From: Streptomyces sp. NBC_00236
Lineage (GTDB): Bacteria > Actinomycetota > Actinomycetes > Streptomycetales > Streptomycetaceae
Assembly (NCBI RefSeq): GCF_036195045.1
Contig: NZ_CP108100.1
Coordinates: forward strand, 1,736,001 to 1,800,000
DNA: 64,000 nt
Direction of reading: 5' to 3'
Numbering within the stretch: the stretch's first letter is position 1; each line of letters begins with the position of its first letter. This document shows, in pieces, positions 38,667 through 45,686 of this stretch. The position numbers and the translations under genes were made by a program. The notes under the pieces were generated by a model, which was given only the letters and a program-made list of their open reading frames with translations, had not been told where the DNA came from and ran no database searches.

Positions 38667-39179
38667 CTACTTCTCTCCGCAGTCCACCGCGTCGGCGTCG
38701 TCGGAGAGCGGGCTGCCCTCCGGCAGCAGATAGGTCACCCAGAGGACGACGGGTTCCGTGCCCAGATTGCGGCCGACGTGGCGGTGCCGGGCACCGGAAG
38801 GCTCGATGAAGGACGTGCCCGCTGGGGTCACTTCGACCGTGCAGTCGTCCAGGGTGCGGGTCAGCGTCCCGGACTTGACGACGGCGATCAGCTGGCCGCG
38901 GTGGGTGTGCCAGCCGGTGGAGCCGCCCGGCTCGACCGTGATCGTCCGGAAGGTGACGTCGGTCCGCCCCTTCGGCGCCTTCACCTTCAGTTTGCCCACC
39001 GAGGTTCCTTCGGCGACCACAGTGCCGCTCACCCCGCTGCCGGGGGTGGCGACGGCCGCCGCCGGTACGAAGCCGAGTGCGGCCACGCAGCCCCCGATGA
39101 CAAGCGCCTTGCCCAGGCGCCGCTGCTGTCCCTGTCGACCCTCCTGCCGCTCCTGCTGTCTGCCACTTCGCACGGGCAA
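38667..39179 (-). CDS. Exported or membrane-anchored cupin protein
   Basis: 170 residues. A basic N-terminus rich in Gln and Arg precedes one hydrophobic segment (ALVIGGCVAALGFVPAAAVA, about 25-44), so it is exported or anchored. The cupin barrel shows TVEPGGSTGWHTHRGQLIAV (HTH ligand pair with the following Gln where Glu is usual) and the second motif FIEPSGARHRHVGRNLGTEPV with its His. Single-domain, substrate unknown. A one-gene transcription unit. Confidence 0.82.
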   Translation of the reverse strand: MPVRSGRQQERQEGRQGQQRRLGKALVIGGCVAALGFVPAAAVATPGSGVSGTVVAEGTSVGKLKVKAPKGRTDVTFRTITVEPGGSTGWHTHRGQLIAVVKSGTLTRTLDDCTVEVTPAGTSFIEPSGARHRHVGRNLGTEPVVLWVTYLLPEGSPLSDDADAVDCGEK

Positions 39180-39262
39180 CTCCTTCTCATCGGTGTCCCG
39201 GACATCCCAAATGCCCCGACGCTACCCAGAAGTTGACCGATCGAATCACGCCACGACAACCC

Positions 39263-39940
39263 TCACGCGCCGCGCAGCTCCACGGCGAGCGGCCCCTCGC
39301 CCGACACCTCGATCCGTCCGTCCTTGACGGCCTCGGCGAACGTCAGCTCTCCCCGGCCCAGCGCCAGACAGAGCGCCGCGTCAAGGACGATGCGCGCGTC
39401 GGCACGGGTTGCGGGCCCGTCCCCGTAGACCGGTTCGCCCGGCGCCTGCTTCCCCGTACGGACATGGAACTCGCCCTCGTCCAGGTGCACATCGACCACC
39501 CCGCCGGCGACCGATCCGCCGAACCCCTCCAGGGCGCGCAGCAGCGGAAGGGCGAACCAGTGCGCCCGGACCGCGTCCGTGGGCCGCCGTTCCACGAGTG
39601 CCGGCGCGCCCCATTCGGCGAGCGCCGCGAGGACGGGCAGCAGCCCGTGCCCCCGCTCGGTCAGTTCGTACACCGAGGCGGCGGCGGGCGGTGGCAGTCT
39701 GCGGCGGGTGACCAGCCCACCCTGCTCCATGTCCTTGAGCCGGGAGGCGAGGACATCCGTGCTGACTCCGGGCAGGTCGGCGTGGAGATCGGTGTAGCGC
39801 CGGGGACCGGCCAGCAGTTCGCGGACGATCAGCAGGGTCCACCGGTCACCGACCGCGTCCAGCGCCCTGGCGCCGGCACAGAACTGGTCGTAACTCCGGC
39901 GGCGGGCCGGGCGGGTTGCGGGCTGTTGCTGACGTGGCAT
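39263..39940 (-). CDS. HxlR-family winged-helix regulator with a C-terminal SCP2-like domain
   Basis: 225 residues. The winged helix is typical HxlR: FCAGARALDAVGDRWTLLIV, RELLAGPRRYTDLHADLPGVSTDVLASRLK (in parts) and the wing LVTRRRLPPPAAASVYELTERG. HxlR proteins sense redox or electrophiles or bind small ligands. The extra 110 residues end GELTFAEAVKDGRIEVSGEG, which looks like a sterol-carrier (SCP2-like) pocket and could hold a hydrophobic ligand. ATG at 39940 is the start; one at 39958 is possible. A dense set of CTTGG/CCAAG inverted repeats lies between it and the divergent aminotransferase gene. Confidence 0.88.
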   Translation of the reverse strand: MPRQQQPATRPARRRSYDQFCAGARALDAVGDRWTLLIVRELLAGPRRYTDLHADLPGVSTDVLASRLKDMEQGGLVTRRRLPPPAAASVYELTERGHGLLPVLAALAEWGAPALVERRPTDAVRAHWFALPLLRALEGFGGSVAGGVVDVHLDEGEFHVRTGKQAPGEPVYGDGPATRADARIVLDAALCLALGRGELTFAEAVKDGRIEVSGEGPLAVELRGA

Positions 39941-39963
39941 GCGACGCAGTCTAGACATGTTGT

Positions 39964-39998
39964 TGGACTTTCCAAGCCCAAGCTTGGTAAAACCAAGT
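39964..39998. promoter_or_regulatory. Overlapping inverted repeats, probable HxlR-type operator
   Basis: Three inverted repeats in 35 bases: TTGG-acttt-CCAA (39964-39976), the 10-bp perfect palindrome CCAAGCTTGG (39979-39988), and CTTGGT-aaa-ACCAAG (39984-39998). The spot is AT-rich and lies 23-27 bases from each of two divergent starts, so binding there could shut both. Confidence 0.65.
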
Positions 39999-40025
39999 AT
40001 CGCAATCGGGTCGGGGAGGCACCGC

Positions 40026-41237
40026 ATGGAATTCCGCCAGTCCAGCAAGCTCAACGAGGTCTGTTACGAGATCCGGGGCCCGGTCATCGAGCACGCCAAC
40101 GCCCTGGAGGAGGCGGGCCACAGCGTGCTGCGGCTCAACACGGGCAATCCGGCGCTGTTCGGCTTCGAGGCGCCGGAGGAGATCGTCCAGGACATGATCC
40201 GGATGCTCCCGCAGGCCCACGGCTACACGGATTCGCGCGGCATCCTGTCCGCCCGCCGGGCCGTCGCGCAGCGCTATCAGGCCATGGGGCTCAGCGAGAT
40301 CGGCGTCGACGACATCTTCCTCGGCAACGGTGTCTCCGAGCTGATCTCCATGGCGGTGCAGGGGCTGCTGGAGGACGGTGACGAGGTACTCATCCCCTCC
40401 CCCGACTACCCGCTGTGGACCGCGGTGACGACGCTGGCCGGCGGGAAGGCCGTGCACTACGTGTGCGACGAGGAGTCGGACTGGAACCCCGACCTCGCCG
40501 ACATGGCCTCGAAGATCACCGACCGCACCCGGGCCGTCGTGATCATCAACCCGAACAACCCGACGGGTGCCGTCTACCCCCGCGAGGTGCTGGAAGGCAT
40601 CCTCGACCTGGCCCGCAGGCACGGCCTGATGGTGTTCGCCGACGAGATCTACGACCAGATCCTGTACGACGACGCCGAGCACCACAGCGTGGCGGTGCTC
40701 GCCCCCGACCTGGTCTGCCTCACCTTCAGCGGGCTGTCGAAGACGTACCGCGTGGCCGGGTTCCGCTCGGGCTGGATGGTGGTGTCGGGACCCAAGCAGC
40801 ACGCCCGCAGCTACCTGGAGGGGCTGACCATGCTCGCCTCCATGCGTCTGTGCCCCAACGCGCCCGCGCAGTACGCGATCCAGGCCGCGCTCGGCGGCCG
40901 CCAGTCCATCCGGGACCTGGTGGTGCCCGGCGGCAGGCTGTACGAGCAGCGCAACCGCGCCTGGGAGAAGCTGAACGAGATCCCCGGGGTGTCGTGCGTG
41001 AAACCGAAGGGGGCGCTGTATGCCTTCCCGCGCATCGACCCGAAGGTGCATCCGATCATCGACGACGAGAAGTTCGTCCTGGACCTGCTGCTGCGCGAGA
41101 AGATCCAGGTCGTACAGGGCACCGGCTTCAACTGGGCGCGGCCCGACCACTTCCGGATCCTGACCCTCCCGTACGCTGACGATCTTGACGCGGCGATCAG
41201 CCGCATCGGCCGCTTCCTGGCCGGGTACCGGCAGTGA
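40026..41237 (+). CDS. PLP-dependent aminotransferase, AlaA-like
   Basis: 403 residues, fold type I. Features: EFRQSSKLNEVCYEIRGPV start as in AlaA, NTGNPALFGFEAPEEI, GYTDSRGILSARRAVAQRY, GVSELISMAVQGLLEDGDEVL, IINPNNPTGAVY, FADEIYDQILYD, and the Schiff-base Lys in SGLSKTYRVAGFRSGWMV (about 240). C-terminal Arg in HFRILTLPY binds the carboxylate. AlaA makes alanine from glutamate and pyruvate; near-identical organisation suggests the same or valine-pyruvate use. It faces the HxlR regulator across the palindrome cluster, so it is the likely regulated target. Confidence 0.92.
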   Translation: MEFRQSSKLNEVCYEIRGPVIEHANALEEAGHSVLRLNTGNPALFGFEAPEEIVQDMIRMLPQAHGYTDSRGILSARRAVAQRYQAMGLSEIGVDDIFLGNGVSELISMAVQGLLEDGDEVLIPSPDYPLWTAVTTLAGGKAVHYVCDEESDWNPDLADMASKITDRTRAVVIINPNNPTGAVYPREVLEGILDLARRHGLMVFADEIYDQILYDDAEHHSVAVLAPDLVCLTFSGLSKTYRVAGFRSGWMVVSGPKQHARSYLEGLTMLASMRLCPNAPAQYAIQAALGGRQSIRDLVVPGGRLYEQRNRAWEKLNEIPGVSCVKPKGALYAFPRIDPKVHPIIDDEKFVLDLLLREKIQVVQGTGFNWARPDHFRILTLPYADDLDAAISRIGRFLAGYRQ

Positions 41238-41267
41238 CCGGCCACCGGAGATGAACGGAGACCGCTC

Positions 41268-41885
41268 GTGAGCTGTCCTGCCTGCCGGGTCCCCGTCCAG
41301 ACACAGTTCGCCTCGTTCGAGCTCGTCGGGCCGATCGTCGAGGGCGGTCTTGACCCGGCATCCGATCCCGCCTGGGCGGACTCCGGCGCGAAGTCGCCCG
41401 CCGAGTACGCGCGCTGGGCCGGTCATCTGTGCGGTATGACCTGTCTGCGCATGGCGCTCGGCGCCGACGCCCCGTCACTCTTCTCGCTGCGGGACGGAGC
41501 GCTCGAGTACGGCGCGTACACCGAGGACGACGACGGCGAGATCCGGGGACTGGTCTACGCCCCGTTCGCCACGTACGTACGCGAGAAGCACGGCCTGGAG
41601 GCCACCGTCCACCGTCATCTCGCACCGGCGGAGATCCTGGACCTGCTGGACGAGGGCCGGTCCGTCATGGCGTCCGTCCACTACGCGATCCGTCACCCGC
41701 AGCGGCCCGCGCCGGGACGCGGCGGCCATCTGGTGCTCCTGACGTCGCGCACGGCCGACGGGACGGGCGTGCATTTCCACAACCCGTCCGGCACATCGGC
41801 ATCGACCCGGGCGGCGGAGCTGCCACTGGCCGGCTTCGAGCGCTTCTTCGCCGGGCGCGGGGTGTCGCTGCGCGCGACGGGGTGA
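41268..41885 (+). CDS. Cytoplasmic C39-like papain-fold peptidase
   Basis: 205 residues without a signal peptide. The pattern GHLCGMTCLRMALGADAP carries the likely catalytic Cys in CGMTC (about 54-58). A distant GRGGHLVLLTSRTADG carries His (about 150), and HFHNPSGTSASTRA the Asn/Asp. This Cys-His-Asn arrangement fits peptidase family C39-like proteins, which in this form are uncharacterised. CxxC at the N-terminus (CPAC) may bind metal. The GTG start has GGAGA upstream, 7 bases from it. It lies 30 bases after the aminotransferase, probably in its operon. Confidence 0.78.
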   Translation: MSCPACRVPVQTQFASFELVGPIVEGGLDPASDPAWADSGAKSPAEYARWAGHLCGMTCLRMALGADAPSLFSLRDGALEYGAYTEDDDGEIRGLVYAPFATYVREKHGLEATVHRHLAPAEILDLLDEGRSVMASVHYAIRHPQRPAPGRGGHLVLLTSRTADGTGVHFHNPSGTSASTRAAELPLAGFERFFAGRGVSLRATG

Positions 41886-42032
41886 CGCGGGCCCGGGAAC
41901 GGGAGCGGGCCCGGGGGCGTAGCCGGCCCCCGAGCCCTGTGGTTGCCGCCTGTACGGCACGCCGGCACTTTTAAAGGTCCCGTGTCAGTTTTATGTCGCC
42001 GTGTCCTGCCTTTAGACGACCGCAGACCGAAG

Positions 42033-42174
42033 CTCCGCGGGCCGGAGTCGAACCGGCATCTCGACGCACACGGGCACGGGCCCGGTTGATCCGGCGATAG
42101 GCGGCGCATGCTGAGTCTGGAGCAAGAGTCTGAGATTGATCGCGGCCTGCCTCTGCCATTTGGGCCACCCCGGC
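42033..42174 (-). ncRNA. Irregular tRNA-like element A
   Basis: The 5' part reads like a class II tRNA (GCCGGGG acceptor strand, then TGGCCCAAATGGCAGAGGCA, close to a leucine D-arm). The 3' part is a perfect T-arm (GCCGG TTCGACT CCGGC, 42057-42041) plus CCGCGGA. Between them are about 90 bases instead of the normal 30-45, with two copies of CAGACTC and no normal anticodon stem. Acceptor pairing is only 5 of 7. Could be a decayed tRNA, a tRNA with an insertion, or a functional tRNA mimic. Confidence 0.5.
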
Positions 42175-42179
42175 CCGTA

Positions 42180-42198
42180 TCCGTACGGGACGTACGGA
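42180..42198 (-). other. Short hairpin between the tRNA-like elements
   Basis: TCCGTAC-GGGAC-GTACGGA, a perfect 7-bp stem with a 5-base loop, between elements B and A. It may mark processing or termination. Confidence 0.5.
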
Positions 42199-42208
42199 GG
42201 TGCGAAAG

Positions 42209-42295
42209 TGCCGGGGGGAGGACTCGAACCTCCACTTGAGCCGCGTCGTCACGACAAACTTCAGTTTCAGCTTTGCGCTCCTCGCGCACCCCGGC
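42209..42295 (-). ncRNA. tRNA-like RNA element B with a forked anticodon region
   Basis: 87 bases. Acceptor stem GCCGGGG/CCCCGGC is perfect (7 bp) with discriminator A and no encoded CCA. The D-stem GCGC/GCGC is perfect with a 5-base loop. The T-arm GGAGG-TTCGAGT-CCTCC is perfect. Where the anticodon arm should be, AGCTG pairs with CGGCT and encloses two stacked hairpins, AAAC-TGAA-GTTT and GTCG-TGA-CGAC, so no 7-base anticodon loop can form. A CTGAAAC stretch looks like a Phe(GAA) loop, but its flanks cannot pair. It lies 33 bases after the stop of the conserved gene on the same strand, so probably co-transcribed. Confidence 0.6.
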
Positions 42296-42328
42296 CGCGT
42301 CGACCGCCGCCGGGGATTCCATGGTCGG

Positions 42329-43060
42329 TCACCCGAAGAGGTAACCGAAGACCGCGTCACCCACCCGCTGGTCCGTGACGTCCACGCCGTTGGCCTCCTC
42401 GCGGGCGAACTTGACGGCCTGCTGGAGCTTCTCCACCCGGTCGAGCAGTTCGTTGATCCGCCGCGCGGGCAGCGCACCGGAGAACTTGACCGTGGTCCAG
42501 TAGCCGATGGGGATGTCCTCGTAGTACACCTCGACCTGCGCCGGGTGCTTCTCGGTGGCCTCCGCCTTCACGTGGTTGCGGGGCACCTTCTTCGTCCGCA
42601 GGGTCCGCACCGGCTCGGTCTTCCAGGAGTCGGTGGACGGGTCCTGGCTCCATGCCTCGGAGGCGTCGAGCACCGGGAGCTTGCGGACGAAGGTGTTGAT
42701 GTCCGTGAGCTGCTTCTCCAGGAAGAGCAGGTACGACACCGGCACGCCGCTCACCAGCACGCGTCCGTCGACCGAGACGTCGGCGCGGGCCGCGCAGTTC
42801 GCCCAGTCCTTGGTGGCGGTCACGTCGAAGAGGCGGGTCAGCGTCGCCGCGGTCTCCCGCAGCACGTCCTCGGCCTTGATCTGCACCAGGGTCGACTCGG
42901 GCGGCAACTGCTCGCCCTCCTCGTCCTTCGGCTGGTAGGTCCGGGAGATCCCGGCCAACAGACCGGCCTTCTGGAGGCCGTGATGCGCCGCCGTCAGGTC
43001 CTGGTGAGCCTTGGACTTGACGCCCTTCTCCACTGCGATGATCTGATTGAGTTTCGCCAC
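42329..43060 (-). CDS. Conserved actinobacterial protein of unknown function (DUF7873-like)
   Basis: 243 residues, cytoplasmic, no signal or membrane segment. It starts VAKLNQIIAVEKGVKSKAHQ and has an Arg/Lys- and Glu-rich N-terminal third, a core SWKTEPVRTLRTKKVPRNHV and VEVYYEDIPIGYWTTVKFSG, and a helical end (LLDRVEKLQQAVKFAREEAN). I recognise it as a family seen in actinobacteria and in phages, which I believe carries the label DUF7873; the name is from memory and unchecked. The two tRNA-like elements lie immediately downstream on the same strand, so an RNA-binding or RNA-processing role is possible but not shown by any motif. Confidence 0.75.
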   Translation of the reverse strand: MAKLNQIIAVEKGVKSKAHQDLTAAHHGLQKAGLLAGISRTYQPKDEEGEQLPPESTLVQIKAEDVLRETAATLTRLFDVTATKDWANCAARADVSVDGRVLVSGVPVSYLLFLEKQLTDINTFVRKLPVLDASEAWSQDPSTDSWKTEPVRTLRTKKVPRNHVKAEATEKHPAQVEVYYEDIPIGYWTTVKFSGALPARRINELLDRVEKLQQAVKFAREEANGVDVTDQRVGDAVFGYLFG

Positions 43061-43258
43061 GTCCAGGAAGCTAGCAAGAGCAACACGCGTCGCACCAACG
43101 GTTTTTGTCGCCCCGAAACCGACCGGGAGACCCCCGCCCGCCCGTTCGGGTGGTTTCCGCGCGACGCCCCTGCGCCGCCGCTGCCGGGCGGGGGCGACTT
43201 GCCACAGTGAGCCCGGCGCGTCCGCGCCTGCCCCGCTTCCGGAACGAAGGGCTTCCTC

Positions 43259-43792
43259 ATGTCCCGCCTGCCCCACCCCACCGCCGCGAACGACCCGGGC
43301 TCGTCCGACGGCTCCCCGGCTGTCCGCCGCCGCCCACGTCGTCGTGCCGCGCTCGCCGCGGCCACGGCGGGCCTCGCGGTCCTGGCCGTGGGCACACCGG
43401 TCGCCTACGCCACCCTGGGCACCGACTCCCCCGCGGACGCCCGGCCGGCTGCCGCGCGGGGCAAGGCATACATCGAGACACGGCTGTTCTTCGGCACCGA
43501 ACGCCCCGACGGCGGCCCGGATGTGACCGACCGCCAGTTCCTGGCCTTCATCGACGCCGAAGTCACCCCGCGCTTTCCCAACGGGCTGACCATCCAGGAC
43601 GGCCGGGGACAGTGGCGGGACTCCAACGGGGTCATCGAGCGGGAGCGCAGCTACGAACTGACCCTGCTCTACCCGGCGTCCGAGGCCCGACTGCGCGATC
43701 CGCAGATCGAGCGGATCCGCAATGCCTACGAGAAGGCGTACGCCCAGGACTCGGTGGCGCGGCTGGAGGAGCGCACGACGGCCGACTTCTGA
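43259..43792 (+). CDS. DUF3574-domain exported protein
   Basis: 177 residues. An Arg-rich N-terminus (VRRRPRRRAALAAATAGLAV) leads into one hydrophobic segment (about 28-48), likely a signal or anchor. The DUF3574 domain follows: YIETRLFFGTERPDGGPDVT, FIDAEVTPRFPNGLTIQDGRGQW in parts, and RNAYEKAYAQDSVARLEE. Function unknown. The stop codon falls inside the first unit of a tandem repeat. Confidence 0.85.
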   Translation: MSRLPHPTAANDPGSSDGSPAVRRRPRRRAALAAATAGLAVLAVGTPVAYATLGTDSPADARPAAARGKAYIETRLFFGTERPDGGPDVTDRQFLAFIDAEVTPRFPNGLTIQDGRGQWRDSNGVIERERSYELTLLYPASEARLRDPQIERIRNAYEKAYAQDSVARLEERTTADF

Positions 43793-43899
43793 TCCCTGGC
43801 CGTTTCCCTCCGGTCTCTGAATCCCTGACTGTCTCCCTCCGGTCTCTGATCCCTGGCCGACTTCTCCGATCTAAGAATTCCTGGCTGCCTTCTCCGACG
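43789..43899. repeat. Four imperfect 27-29-bp tandem repeats
   Basis: Units start at 43789 (28), 43817 (29), 43846 (27) and 43873 (27), each containing a form of CTGATCCCTGGCCG and ending in TCCGGTCT or TCCGATCT. The array begins on the DUF3574 stop codon. From 43900 to 44062 no further feature was seen. Confidence 0.8.
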
Positions 43900-44062
43900 T
43901 CCGGCCCGCGGCAGTTTTCGCCGCTGATGCAGCCCGCCCGCTCCCCGGCACCATCCCCCGGCTCCCTCGGACGACCCGCCCGGCACAGCGCCCGAGCCGT
44001 CCGGTACTGTTCCGCGGCCGGGTGCCGGGGCACCGGCCGTCGACCGCCAGGGAGAACGCCAG

Positions 44063-44371
44063 ATGGGCACGCCCGTACGTCACTTCACCGCGACGACCGA
44101 GGAGGGACAGGTCTTCACGGTCAACATCGAGCGGGACTTCAGGTACGACCCCTACCGCGACTTCCTCGTCTGTACGCACTGCGACTGGTCGCCGTCGCTC
44201 CTGACGACCCGGCGGCTCGTCGACATGGCCGGGGAGCACCTGGCGTCCGCACACGGTGCCGGCCGTGGGCTCGCGCAGCAGGACAACGAGTCGTTCCGCA
44301 AGGCACGGCTGATCATGCTGCCCGTCGTCGCGGTGCTGCTGATCGGCCTGCTGATCTTCCTGAACAGCTGA
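44063..44371 (+). CDS. Small tail-anchored protein with a possible zinc site
   Basis: 102 residues, unrecognised. A soluble part (TATTEEGQVFTVNIERDFRY) carries FLVCTHCDWSP, a CxxC pair, and a later His pair (EHLASAHGAG) that could complete a small zinc finger. A single hydrophobic helix ends the protein (LIMLPVVAVLLIGLLIFLNS), so it is probably tail-anchored with the domain inside the cell. GGGAGAACGCC before the ATG is the ribosome-binding site. Convergent with the SWIM-protein gene. Confidence 0.75.
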   Translation: MGTPVRHFTATTEEGQVFTVNIERDFRYDPYRDFLVCTHCDWSPSLLTTRRLVDMAGEHLASAHGAGRGLAQQDNESFRKARLIMLPVVAVLLIGLLIFLNS

Positions 44372-44384
44372 TCCTCCGGCGGGG

Positions 44385-45686
44385 TCAGCCGCCGCTGAGT
44401 TCGAGGAGTGCGCCCACGGGGTCGGAGTCCGGCGCCGCCCTGGGCCACCATTCGTCCTCGCCGGGATCCGATTCGTAGCCGTACCACCGGTTGTCGTGGC
44501 CGAAGCGGAGCTGGAGTGTGCCGCCGGGGTGGGTCAGGTGGTTGCGCCAGGGCTGGAAACGCGGGAAGCCGGCCGCCGCGAGGGCCGGGCGGGCGCGGTC
44601 GAACGGGCCGGCCGGGGGGTCCCACGGTGTCTCCAGGACGGCGAGTCCCTCGGCTCCGCCCTGACGCCAGGCGGCGACGGCCCGGGCCAGGTCGGTGGTG
44701 TTGCGGCCGGTGGCGGATGCCAGTTCGCGGTAGAGGGCACGGGTGGTGGCGGTGAGTCCGGCCGTGGGGCGGGCGGCTGCCAGCCGGACCGCGTCCTGCC
44801 AGGCGGTGAGCCCGGCGAGCGGGTCGGCGCCGGTGATGAGCAGCGCGTGGGCGCGGGCGGCCGCGTCGGTGGCGAGCTGGTCGAGGGCCAGGGGGTCCCT
44901 GGCCCCGGGAAACTCGGGGTACGAGGGCGGCCGGCCCGGATGCGGCTCGACCGGGAACGGGGCGGGCAGCGGCGGCAGGAAACGGTCGGCGAGCGCTTCC
45001 CGGGCGGGTACGGACGGGGTGGCGGGTGGAGCGGGCCGCTCCCGCGCGGAGTGTGCGGCGTTGCGACGGCCGAGGTCCTCCACGAGCTCGCGTTCGCCCC
45101 GGCCGCGCAGCAGCAGGAGGACGAACGGGTCGGTGTCCAGGAGCCGGGCCATCTGGTAGCAGAGCGCCGCCACGTGCTTGCACGGCCAGCCGTGGTCGGG
45201 GCAGGAACAGCCGGGGTCGAGGTCGTCCGCCGCGGGGAGCAGGGTGATGCCGGCGGCGGCCGCTGTGTCGGCGAGGGAGTGCGGCATCTCCTTGGCGAGG
45301 AGGGCGGCGAGGTGGCCGGGGCGGGCGGCGACCGCGTCGAGGAAGGTGTCCCAGTCGGGGTCGGTGAGCGTGCGCAGCCGGAGCTCGGCACGGTAGGGCC
45401 GGGGGCGGCTGCCGTGCACGTAGGCGACGACGCGACCGGGCGTGACGGTGATCGCGGCGACCTTGCCGCTGTCCGCGTACGCGCGTCCGCGGGCCAGCCG
45501 GGGCGCGTCCATCGAGAGGTCCTCCAGCGCCGTCACCCATGCCCGGCCCCACCAGCTGTCCGCGAACGGCTCGTCGTCGCCGGAGGTGCGCGCCGGCACG
45601 GCCTCGAAGGTCCGCCGCAGGTCGTCGGGGCCGGGGCGGGACCGGGCGACGGGCCGTGCGCCGGAGGAGTGGGGGCGGGGGCTCAT
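44385..45686 (-). CDS. SWIM zinc-finger protein
   Basis: 433 residues. The SWIM motif is CSCPDHGWPCKHVAALCY (CxC then CxH; about 159-176), known to bind zinc and DNA or proteins. N-terminal WWGRAWVTALEDLSMDAPRLARGRAYADSGKV is the typical lead-in of SWIM proteins paired with SNF2 helicases, seen here as WWGRAWVTALE and ARGRAYADSGKV. The rest is Ala/Pro-rich. It overlaps the SNF2 gene's stop by 4 bases, and such SWIM-SNF2 pairs are widespread in Streptomyces; they are thought to act on chromatin or damaged DNA, but without direct proof. Confidence 0.9.
   Translation of the reverse strand: MSPRPHSSGARPVARSRPGPDDLRRTFEAVPARTSGDDEPFADSWWGRAWVTALEDLSMDAPRLARGRAYADSGKVAAITVTPGRVVAYVHGSRPRPYRAELRLRTLTDPDWDTFLDAVAARPGHLAALLAKEMPHSLADTAAAAGITLLPAADDLDPGCSCPDHGWPCKHVAALCYQMARLLDTDPFVLLLLRGRGERELVEDLGRRNAAHSARERPAPPATPSVPAREALADRFLPPLPAPFPVEPHPGRPPSYPEFPGARDPLALDQLATDAAARAHALLITGADPLAGLTAWQDAVRLAAARPTAGLTATTRALYRELASATGRNTTDLARAVAAWRQGGAEGLAVLETPWDPPAGPFDRARPALAAAGFPRFQPWRNHLTHPGGTLQLRFGHDNRWYGYESDPGEDEWWPRAAPDSDPVGALLELSGG

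Noticed and set aside
42209..42295. Ordinary tRNA-Phe(GAA) call for element B
   Set aside because: CTGAAAC has the right loop bases, but the flanking CAAAG and TGAAG cannot form an anticodon stem; the forked stem uses all these bases instead.
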